Below are positions 1-4,632 of a stretch of 5,491 nucleotides of DNA, piece after piece. Under the pieces are notes generated by a model. It was not told where the DNA came from, searched no databases, and saw only the letters and a program-made list of their open reading frames with translations. How positions within the stretch are numbered: position 1 is the stretch's first letter; every line of letters starts with the position of its first letter. Origin of the DNA: JANMDU01 sp043755865 (lineage in GTDB: Bacteria > Pseudomonadota > Gammaproteobacteria > Burkholderiales > Burkholderiaceae_C); contig JAYUSD010000018.1 in NCBI GenBank assembly GCA_043755865.1, positions 1 through 5,491 of the forward strand. Reading direction: 5' to 3'. Both the position numbers and the translations under genes were made by a program.

Positions 1-44
1 GGCTTGGTGTCAGTGTTCGGAAGATCGAGCGCTTGGGTGTACAT
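1..44 (-). CDS. 5' end of an unidentified gene (partial)
   Basis: Read on the minus strand, an ATG at 44-42 is preceded by a perfect Shine-Dalgarno AAGGAG (56-51) with a 6-nt spacer, and an open frame runs off the left edge. Only fourteen codons are visible, MYTQALDLPNTDTK, which is too little to name a family. The strong ribosome binding site is the main reason to believe it. A possible -10 hexamer TATACT lies at 75-70 on the same strand, with no clear -35; the palindrome at 80-103 covers the place where a -35 would be. I do not recognise the product. It runs in the same direction as rlmJ but is separated from it by over 500 bases of repeat-rich DNA, so it probably has its own promoter. Confidence 0.6.
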   Translation of the reverse strand, partial: MYTQALDLPNTDTK

Positions 45-79
45 GGGCAACTCCTTGATAATTATCGGTAGTATATCAA

Positions 80-103
80 TTAGCCAACCGCGTGGTTGGT
101 TAA
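80..103. promoter_or_regulatory. 24-nt near-palindrome, possible operator
   Basis: The arms TTAGCCAACC (80-89) and GGTTGGTTAA (94-103) flank a 4-nt centre. Nine of ten pairs are Watson-Crick and the tenth is G-T. No T-run follows on either strand, so it does not look like a terminator. It lies just upstream of the TATACT box of the gene starting at 44, where a regulator could block a -35 region. Closer to that gene a second, looser inverted repeat has TTGATA at 55-60 and TATCAA at 74-79. The operator role is inferred from symmetry and position; no known regulator is assigned. Confidence 0.4.
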
Positions 104-133
104 CGGGGTTTTGTGCGATTTTGCGGGCAGCCC

Positions 134-254
134 ATCAGACATGGCTACCCGCTTGGCTCCATGTCCTCCGGCCGCGTTGGGGTTTGTTTTTCTCCGGCGA
201 GTTGGTTTCGCCGCCTCCCCCTTTACTCACGCCAAGCGGGTAGCCATATCTGAT
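134..254 (+). repeat. Structured repeat type I, copy a
   Basis: The outer arms 134-157 and 231-254 are inverted repeats of 24 nt with a single mismatch (140 against 248). They enclose a core that is repeated in inverse orientation at 427-504. Without gaps, 61 of 78 positions agree between 156-233 and the reverse complement of that segment. Conserved blocks are GCTCCATGTCCTCCGGC (156-172), GTTTTTCTCCGG (186-197) and the 23-nt block 211-233, which has one change. The variable centre can form its own hairpin, CGGCGA (195-200) with TCGCCG (208-213). The outer arms share no sequence with those of copy b, yet pair in both copies. That favours a folded element, as RNA or hairpin DNA. No promoter was identified and the function is unknown. 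Confidence 0.7.
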
Positions 255-355
255 TCCGTTTCCAGATCATTCCTATACGTCGTTGCTGCTCCTAGCCGTG
301 CTAAAGCACTGTCGTCGTCGCTGCGCCTAGTCTAGAAATGATCTGGAAACGGAAT
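253..355 (+). repeat. Structured repeat type II, copy a
   Basis: Perfect 19-nt inverted arms at 253-271 and 337-355 enclose 65 nt. Inside are the boxes CGTCGTTGC (278-286), TCCT (290-293) and TGCGCCTAG (322-330), with a short apical hairpin GTGC-TAAA-GCAC (298-309). The same boxes, in the same order and at nearly the same spacing, occur at 3264-3345 inside differently sequenced stems. The left arm overlaps the end of type I copy a by 2 nt, so the two elements abut. No ORF or recognisable transposase is associated. A REP-like dispersed element or a structured RNA are both possible. Confidence 0.65.
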
Positions 356-410
356 AATGGGCATAGGCGTTCGGAAAGCCACAAGTTTCAGATCACCGCA
401 AGCCAGGCAC

Positions 411-521
411 AGCACCCGGGGCGGATGGCGTAAGTAAAGGGGGAGGCGGGGTAAAAGTGCAACCGGAGAAAAACCATCCCAATCCCCGCCGGAGGACATG
501 GAGCGATCCGCCCCGGGTGTT
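411..521 (-). repeat. Structured repeat type I, copy b (inverted)
   Basis: This is the inverse copy of the core at 156-233. Its outer stem is different: the arm CACCCGGGGCGGAT (413-426) pairs perfectly with 506-519, and a G-T plus an A-T pair extend it to 411 and 521. On the minus strand the conserved blocks are GCTCCATGTCCTCCGGC (504-488), GGTTTTTCTCCGG (475-463) and the 23-nt block 449-427. The variable centre is unlike copy a but can still pair weakly, CGGT with ACC and CG. Copies a and b together also form arms of about 78 nt able to fold over the type II element between them. Confidence 0.7.
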
Positions 522-528
522 CTGCCGG

Positions 529-566
529 GCGCTTAACCGAAGCGCAAACAAAAAAGCCTAATTGGC
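529..566 (-). terminator. Possible weak rlmJ terminator with adjacent hairpin
   Basis: Reading rlmJ downstream on the minus strand, a minimal GCC-AATTA-GGC hairpin (566-556) overlaps the stop codon and is followed by six T (555-550). A three-pair stem is weak for intrinsic termination. Just beyond it a stronger 6-bp stem, GCGCTT with AAGCGC (arms at 529-534 and 540-545), is not followed by T on either strand. Together they may end or stabilise the transcript. Read-through into type I copy b remains possible. Confidence 0.3.
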
Positions 567-1499
567 CAAAGTAAATCCCTTACCCCGCCCACGCCCCAGC
601 TGCACCACCACCTGCGGCAGTGCCTCATTCAAAATCGCTTTCAAAGTATGCGGCGGATTGATGATGAAAATGCCGCTGGCTCTCAACCCAACCAGTTTGC
701 TAGGCTTCTCGCCAATCGCATGCTTAGGCGGCTCCAGGCCAATATTGAGCGTCGCTTGCAGCCAAGGCCGCTTAGCCGCCACAGCCATCGTCTTGAGCTT
801 TTTCGGCAAACTGTGCGCTTCCGGGCGCGGAATGATCGGATACCAAATCGCATATGTACCGGTAGGAAACTTCAAAATTGCTTCTTGTATGCAGGCGCTC
901 ACTTGGCCGTAATCGCTCTTCAACTCGTAGCTTGGATCCATCAACACCAAAGCGCGCTTGTTCGGTGGCGGCAGCAAAGTTTTGAGCTTTTCAAAGCCAT
1001 TGGCGCAATCCACCGTCACCATCCGGCCTGCATCTAGCTGCTTTACATGGCCAGCCAGTGAGCGGTAATCAGTCGGGTGCAGCTCAAAAAGCTTGAGCTT
1101 GTCAGCCTCGGGGCGCAGCAAGCGATGCATGATCAGCGGCGAGCCTGGGTAGACGCGCGAAGCCGTGGCATTCGTGTTGAAACTAGCCAGCGCATCGAGA
1201 TAATCCTGCAAAGCAGGCGCTACGATTTCAGGAGCGCTCTGCGTAGGTTTTGTGCCGGCCAACTGCCCCTTTTGCTTCAAGTCAGCGCCTAAAAGCAGCT
1301 TCTGCACCCCCTGCGTCGCCTCCGCACTTGTGCGCGCCATATCACCGTCGAGCCGATACAAACCCGCCCCGGCATGCGTATCAATCACCGTCAAGCCGGA
1401 ATCTTTGTCAGTCAAATATTTAAGCAAGGCTACCAAAGTGAGGTGTTTGAGCACATCAGCATGGTTGCCGGCATGGAAGGCGTGGCGGTAAGAGAACAT
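558..1499 (-). CDS. rlmJ: 23S rRNA (adenine-N6)-methyltransferase RlmJ
   Basis: The family methylates N6 of A2030 in E. coli 23S rRNA, using S-adenosylmethionine. The 313-aa product has the family's diagnostic N-terminus (SYRHAFHAGNHADVLKH, residues 3-19), a cofactor-binding DTHAGAG at 40-46, and a catalytic-type motif at 188-192. That motif reads DPSYE, whereas I recall DPPYE in the E. coli enzyme; the catalytic Asp is kept. It is about 30 residues longer than the roughly 280-aa E. coli protein, and I would place the extra length at about residues 65-98, a low-complexity stretch. The start is the ATG that begins the conserved N-terminus. It lies 15 nt after the hepT stop in the same direction, so hepT transcripts may run into it. 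No strong Shine-Dalgarno is visible. Confidence 0.93.
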   Translation of the reverse strand: MFSYRHAFHAGNHADVLKHLTLVALLKYLTDKDSGLTVIDTHAGAGLYRLDGDMARTSAEATQGVQKLLLGADLKQKGQLAGTKPTQSAPEIVAPALQDYLDALASFNTNATASRVYPGSPLIMHRLLRPEADKLKLFELHPTDYRSLAGHVKQLDAGRMVTVDCANGFEKLKTLLPPPNKRALVLMDPSYELKSDYGQVSACIQEAILKFPTGTYAIWYPIIPRPEAHSLPKKLKTMAVAAKRPWLQATLNIGLEPPKHAIGEKPSKLVGLRASGIFIINPPHTLKAILNEALPQVVVQLGRGRGKGFTLAN

Positions 1500-1514
1500 G
1501 GGCTTAAGCTTACT

Positions 1515-1874
1515 TCACAGAGGCAATGATTTTTGCAATACCAGCAATTCGCGAAGTAAGGCCGGAATGTCCGTTTCGATGATGCTCCAGAGGATATCGT
1601 CATCGATGCCCGCGTAGCCGTGAATCAATTGGTTTCGCGTAGCGATCACCATGCGCCACGGTATGTTTTCTGCAGCTTGCCGAATGCTCGTTGGCACGTG
1701 GGTCGCAGCCTCGCCAATCAGTTCTATATTACGCACCGTGGCGTCATAGCGCATTGGCTCGGTCACAAAGTCTTCTCTGCTGATGCCCTGTGTGAAACTT
1801 TGAATTCGCTCACAAAAGCCAATCATGTCCGCAATATAAAACCGCCACTGTCGATCAGTAGCCGGATCAGACAT
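1515..1874 (-). CDS. hepT: HepT-like HEPN toxin (DUF86 family)
   Basis: HepT proteins are HEPN-domain toxins of the MntA-HepT (type VII) toxin-antitoxin class. They act as ribonucleases and are silenced when the partner MntA adenylylates a tyrosine near the active site. The 119-aa helical product carries the HEPN signature R-x4-H-x-Y as RNQLIHGY, with Arg80, His85 and Tyr87, the last being the expected modification site. I chose the ATG at 1874-1872. It overlaps the mntA stop by 8 nt (ATGTCTGA), typical of translational coupling. An in-frame TTG at 1892 would add six residues but is less likely. All signature residues are present, so the toxin appears intact. The order, antitoxin first and toxin second, is usual for this class. 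Confidence 0.9.
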   Translation of the reverse strand: MSDPATDRQWRFYIADMIGFCERIQSFTQGISREDFVTEPMRYDATVRNIELIGEAATHVPTSIRQAAENIPWRMVIATRNQLIHGYAGIDDDILWSIIETDIPALLRELLVLQKSLPL

Positions 1875-2157
1875 GCACGGCTTCTCGCTCAATAAATGGG
1901 CGCAGCTCTTTGCGCAGTGCTTTGTCAGTCACCAAATCGACCGGGCATTTGAGGGCGTCTTCTAAGTAAAACCGTGCACCGAAGTACTGTTTAGAAGTCG
2001 CAGGCGCGGCAAATGAGACCCATACGTCCACATCGCTGCCCTCTTTTGCTGTGTCTCTTGCCGTTGAGCCGAAAAGCGCCAAACCTCGCACTCCAAACTG
2101 GCTTACGAGAGCTGGTTTGTGCAAAGTGAGCAATGAAAGTGCGGTTTGGCGATCCAT
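1867..2157 (-). CDS. mntA: MntA-like nucleotidyltransferase antitoxin
   Basis: This is a minimal nucleotidyltransferase of 96 aa. Characterised MntA proteins transfer AMP from ATP to the tyrosine of the HepT R-x4-H-x-Y motif and so neutralise the toxin. The polymerase-beta-type signature is complete: Gly30-Ser31, ten residues, then Asp42-x-Asp44 (LFGSTARD followed by SDVDVWV), with a third acidic residue Asp74 in PVDLV. The start ATG at 2157-2155 has only a poor Shine-Dalgarno next to it; a GGAGG lies over 20 nt upstream. Its 3' end overlaps hepT by 8 nt. It is divergent from rplM, whose -10 box begins 72 nt away, so the two promoters share a short region. Confidence 0.9.
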   Translation of the reverse strand: MDRQTALSLLTLHKPALVSQFGVRGLALFGSTARDTAKEGSDVDVWVSFAAPATSKQYFGARFYLEDALKCPVDLVTDKALRKELRPFIEREAVHV

Positions 2158-2205
2158 CCCAGAAGTTTAGCGCACACGCCTCCATACACGGTAGGGACAC
2201 TAAGT

Positions 2206-2235
2206 TTGCTTTAAGTCCTTGATCCGGCATATAAT
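2206..2235 (+). promoter_or_regulatory. Sigma-70-type promoter of rplM-rpsI
   Basis: A perfect -10 hexamer TATAAT lies at 2230-2235, with a modest -35 candidate TTGCTT at 2206-2211 (18-nt spacer). Transcription would start near 2242, almost exactly where the GCTGTG arm of a leader hairpin begins. No better -10 box was seen upstream of rplM. The call rests on consensus match and position only. Confidence 0.6.
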
Positions 2236-2240
2236 TTAAG

Positions 2241-2418
2241 GCTGTGCAGCGCATCCCTAGCTCCGCGACACAGCGTGACGAGCCGAGCGCCTATTTGCCC
2301 GCCCCTGCGGTGCGAGCAGTCCTCGGTAAATCTATCCCCCACCTAAGAGATTCTCATCAGAAGAACACCGACCGTGGAAAAGAGCCGGACAAACCCTTTC
2401 CTTTTAAGAGAAAAACTC
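2241..2418 (+). promoter_or_regulatory. Long 5' leader of the rplM-rpsI mRNA
   Basis: About 178 nt separate the predicted transcription start from the rplM start codon, and no credible ORF fills them. The leader opens with a hairpin: GCTGTG (2241-2246) pairs with CACAGC (2269-2274), and CGC (2250-2252) with GCG (2265-2267) inside it. A second long-range pairing is CCGAG (2283-2287) with CTCGG (2322-2326). In E. coli, L13 represses translation of its own operon through the mRNA leader. Whether this differently sequenced leader works the same way is inference. No T-rich terminator is seen inside it, so transcription attenuation has no support. Confidence 0.45.
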
Positions 2419-2847
2419 ATGAGCACTTTCAGCGCAAAACCCGCTGAGGTCGTACACGAGTGGTTTGTGATTGACGCCACCAACAAGGTGCTCGGAAGAA
2501 TTGCCAGCGAAGCAGCTCTCCGTTTACGCGGCAAACACAAGGCCATTTATACGCCTCACGTCGATACCGGCGATTTCATCGTCGTTGTGAACGCAGACAA
2601 AATCCGCGTCACCGGCAACAAAGCCGAACAAAAAATTTACTACCGCCACAGCGGTCATCCTGGCGGCATCTATGCCACCAAGTTCAAAGACATGCAAGCC
2701 AAGCATCCTGGCCGCGCACTCGAGAAAGCCGTCAAAGGCATGCTGCCTAAAGGCCCACTCGGTTACGCCATGATCAAAAAGCTCAAGGTCTATGCCGGTG
2801 GCGAACACCCGCACAGCGCCCAGCAGCCTAAAGTCTTAGACATCTAA
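2419..2847 (+). CDS. rplM: 50S ribosomal protein L13
   Basis: L13 is an early-assembly protein of the large ribosomal subunit that binds 23S rRNA. The 142-aa product matches the usual bacterial length and contains the family's landmarks: VHEWFVIDATNKVLGR near the N-terminus (residues 12-27), the YYRHSGHPGG loop (74-83), and the L13 signature at 105-125 (VKGMLPKGPLGYAMIKKLKVY, with its Gly-Met-Leu-Pro core). The frame is open further upstream to 2374, but the ATG at 2419 gives the conventional MSTFSAKP start and follows a weak AAGAG Shine-Dalgarno at 2406-2410. It is the first gene of the operon. Its stop codon overlaps the rpsI Shine-Dalgarno, which points to coupled translation. Confidence 0.97.
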   Translation: MSTFSAKPAEVVHEWFVIDATNKVLGRIASEAALRLRGKHKAIYTPHVDTGDFIVVVNADKIRVTGNKAEQKIYYRHSGHPGGIYATKFKDMQAKHPGRALEKAVKGMLPKGPLGYAMIKKLKVYAGGEHPHSAQQPKVLDI

Positions 2848-2859
2848 GGAGCACTCACA

Positions 2860-3252
2860 ATGATTGGTGAATGGAACAATGGCACCGGCCGTCGCAAAAG
2901 CAGCGTCGCCCGCGTGTTTATGAAAAAAGGCTCTGGCAAGATTTTGATCAATGGCAAAGACATCGCTGAATATTTCGGCCGTCAAACCTCGATCATGATC
3001 GCTAAGCAACCCCTGATGTTGACGAACCACGCTGAGACGTTTGATATTCAAATCAACGTACACGGCGGCGGCGAATCTGGCCAAGCAGGCGCAGCGCGTC
3101 ATGGCATCACACGTGCCTTGATTGACTACGATGCAATGCTCAAGCCCGCGCTTTCTCAAGCTGGCTTCGTGACGCGTGATGCGCGCGAAGTTGAGCGTAA
3201 GAAAGTTGGCTTGGTGGGTGCACGTAAGCGTAAGCAATTCTCGAAACGCTGA
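2860..3252 (+). CDS. rpsI: 30S ribosomal protein S9
   Basis: S9 is a small-subunit protein of the 30S head whose C-terminal tail reaches the P-site tRNA. The 130-aa product has the full family pattern: GTGRRKSSVARVF (residues 8-20), the S9 signature GGGESGQAGAARHGITRAL (69-87), the VTRDAREVERKKVG stretch and the invariant basic end SKR. The start ATG is preceded by AAGGAG (2846-2851) with an 8-nt spacer; this ribosome binding site overlaps the rplM stop codon TAA (2845-2847). It is the second gene of the rplM-rpsI operon. Its transcript probably ends at the terminator 3380-3417, after passing through the type II element at 3264-3345. Confidence 0.97.
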   Translation: MIGEWNNGTGRRKSSVARVFMKKGSGKILINGKDIAEYFGRQTSIMIAKQPLMLTNHAETFDIQINVHGGGESGQAGAARHGITRALIDYDAMLKPALSQAGFVTRDAREVERKKVGLVGARKRKQFSKR

Positions 3253-3263
3253 TCTCCGCTACT

Positions 3264-3345
3264 GCGAGTCTGTCATGCGTCGTTGCAAATCCTCGCAAGG
3301 CGTCCAGCCTTGCTCCGGTTTGCGCCTAGCCTGACAGCCTCTCGC
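3264..3345 (+). repeat. Structured repeat type II, copy b, in the rpsI 3' UTR
   Basis: This copy shares CGTCGTTGC (3278-3286), TCCT (3290-3293) and TGCGCCTAG (3321-3329) with the copy at 253-355, in the same order and at almost the same distances. Its stems differ but still pair. The outer stem is GCGAG (3264-3268) with CTCGC (3341-3345), then CTGTCA (3270-3275) with TGACAG (3332-3337). The middle stem is GCAAA (3285-3289) with TTTGC (3319-3323). The apical stem is GCAAGGC (3295-3301) with GCCTTGC (3307-3313) around a 5-nt loop. It lies 11 nt past the rpsI stop and before the terminator, so it is probably transcribed with the operon. Confidence 0.65.
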
Positions 3346-3379
3346 TACGCGGCTATCAACATTTCGAACGCTTCAAATG

Positions 3380-3417
3380 AAACCGCCTGTTCACACGAAC
3401 AAGGCGGTTTTATTTTT
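3380..3417 (+). terminator. Intrinsic terminator of rplM-rpsI
   Basis: The stem AAACCGCCT (3380-3388) with AGGCGGTTT (3402-3410), continued by GTTC with GAAC around an ACAC loop, has only one bulged A (3401). It is followed by TATTTTT. This is a strong Rho-independent terminator for the ribosomal protein operon. The next gene may start only 20 nt further on. Confidence 0.9.
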
Positions 3418-3437
3418 GCAGTAAGCTCTTTCTCCTT

Positions 3438-4172
3438 ATGCGTTTTAGACTCCTCCGCCGCCGCCTCACGATCAGCGCCCCCAGCATGGCGATTCGCTCA
3501 GCTATGCCTTGGCCGTTGCGCTGGGCGATGGTGGCTGTCATGTTGGGCTTTTGTGCTGCGATTGGTTTGTGGGCTTTTGAGCTGGGCAAAGATCTGGCAG
3601 GCATTGATGACAACGCCAAAGAAGATCTTGCGAAGCTGCGCGTTGAAGTGGCGCAACTACGCAAAGACAAAGAGCAAACGCAGTCTGTGCTCAACACGTC
3701 TGGCAGCTTGCTCACCGCAGAAAAAGCTGCGCAAGAAAAAATCATTGAACAAGTTAAACGGCTTGAATCAGAGAACCGCGCTCTGCGCGATGATCTCGGC
3801 TTTTTTGAAAAGCTGATTCCCACAGGCGGCAACGAAGGATTGGCCATCCGCGGCCTGCAAGCCGAAACGATCAACGCAGGCGCGCAGCTTAAATGGCAAG
3901 TGCTCGTGATCCAGCCCACAAAAAACTCACCCGCTTTCAATGGGAAAATTGAGATTACTTTGTCAGGCCTGCAAGGCGGCGCGCCCGGCACAGGCGCAGG
4001 CGGCAGGCCATGGACGCAAGTGGTCGGCGGCGCTGCCCTAGCGTTGCAATTCACGCAATACCGGCGTCTGGAAAACGTGATCGACTTGCCCCCTCAAGTC
4101 GTGGTAAAACAAGTTTCCGCAAAAGTCACCGAGGGCACAGCAACGCGTGCCGTGCAGACCTTGAAGATTTAA
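3438..4172 (+). CDS. Membrane-anchored coiled-coil protein, DUF6776-like
   Basis: Function unknown. The 244-aa product has a basic N-terminus (RFRLLRRRL), one transmembrane segment at about residues 26-47, a charged coiled coil at about 55-122 (KLRVEVAQLRKDKEQ ... QVKRLESENRALRDDL), and a C-terminal beta-rich domain of about 120 residues. I expect the inside-positive rule to leave the N-terminus in the cytoplasm and the C-terminal domain in the periplasm. From memory it resembles the DUF6776 family found beside bactofilin genes in betaproteobacteria. The start is uncertain: the ATG at 3438 has no Shine-Dalgarno and lies only 20 nt after the rpsI terminator; Met17 (3486) is the next ATG. The basic stretch before the membrane segment favours 3438. 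The bactofilin gene follows after 29 nt. Confidence 0.8.
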   Translation: MRFRLLRRRLTISAPSMAIRSAMPWPLRWAMVAVMLGFCAAIGLWAFELGKDLAGIDDNAKEDLAKLRVEVAQLRKDKEQTQSVLNTSGSLLTAEKAAQEKIIEQVKRLESENRALRDDLGFFEKLIPTGGNEGLAIRGLQAETINAGAQLKWQVLVIQPTKNSPAFNGKIEITLSGLQGGAPGTGAGGRPWTQVVGGAALALQFTQYRRLENVIDLPPQVVVKQVSAKVTEGTATRAVQTLKI

Positions 4173-4201
4173 AATCCGCGTTGAATTGTTTGGAGTACAC
4201 A

Positions 4202-4594
4202 ATGTTTGGCAAGAAAAAACAGCCCCCGGTGCGCAGCTTGATCGACAAAGGCACGCAGATCCGTGGCGATCTTAAATTCACCGATGGCATGCGCGTAGAT
4301 GGCAGTGTGATGGGCAATATTCGAGCCAATGAAGACGGCCCGAGCTTAATTGTGATTGGAGAGAGCGCTGTGATCGAAGGTGATGTGTATTCGGATCACG
4401 TCATCATCAACGGCAAAATTGTGGGTCACGTGCATGCGTTCGAGTTGCTTGAATTACAACCGAAAGCGCAAATTGAGGGCGATGTGAGCTACAAAGCGCT
4501 TGAAATGCACCAAGGTGCGGTCATTTCTGGTCAATTGAAGCCAATGATCGCTGGCGAGAAGCCGGCTTTGAAACTGGCCGCCAACAATGGCTAA
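4202..4594 (+). CDS. Bactofilin (polymer-forming cytoskeletal protein)
   Basis: Bactofilins are small proteins with a right-handed beta-helix that polymerise without nucleotide into filaments, often membrane-associated, scaffolding cell-wall or polar machinery. The 130-aa product shows the typical plan: a short basic N-terminus (MFGKKKQ), a core at about residues 13-113 of short beta repeats rich in G-D/G-x-V/I steps (IRGDLKFTDGMRVDGSVMGNI, VIEGDVYSDHVIINGKIVGHV, IEGDVSY, VISGQL), and a disordered tail. The ATG at 4202 is chosen for its GGAG (4192-4195) with a 6-nt spacer; the frame is open further upstream but only across the neighbouring gene. Placement 29 nt after the membrane-anchored DUF6776-like gene suggests co-transcription and perhaps a shared envelope role. 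Confidence 0.92.
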   Translation: MFGKKKQPPVRSLIDKGTQIRGDLKFTDGMRVDGSVMGNIRANEDGPSLIVIGESAVIEGDVYSDHVIINGKIVGHVHAFELLELQPKAQIEGDVSYKALEMHQGAVISGQLKPMIAGEKPALKLAANNG

Positions 4595-4632
4595 GCTTGG
4601 CTGAAGCACTCGTTTAAGCACGTTCTTTATCA

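Noticed and set aside
4..335. Two plus-strand open frames of 79 codons at 4-243 and 96-335
   Set aside because: They run across the palindrome, the type I core and the type II hairpin, have no Shine-Dalgarno or recognisable protein features, and are explained by stop-poor repeat sequence.
134..521. CRISPR array
   Set aside because: The repeats are few, inverted and of unequal spacing, and no cas gene is near.
134..521. Insertion sequence with terminal inverted repeats
   Set aside because: No transposase or remnant of one lies between the arms, and no target duplication is evident at the ends.
562..1491. Several plus-strand open frames opposite rlmJ
   Set aside because: They are antisense shadows of a clearly conserved methyltransferase gene; their translations show no domain.
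1875..1892. TTG start giving a six-residue extension of HepT
   Set aside because: It would lengthen the overlap with mntA to 26 nt; the ATG at 1874 overlaps the stop by 8 nt in the common coupling arrangement.
2241..2340. tRNA or other stable RNA gene upstream of rplM
   Set aside because: Hairpins are present but there is no cloverleaf, no T-loop GTTCRA-type sequence and no CCA end; a leader fits better.
2374..2418. Fifteen-codon N-terminal extension of L13
   Set aside because: The extension is absent from the usual 142-residue protein, and the ATG at 2419 has its own upstream AAGAG.
4600..4630. Terminator between the bactofilin gene and erpA
   Set aside because: There is only a direct repeat of AAGCAC and no stem with a T-run, so read-through from the bactofilin gene cannot be excluded.
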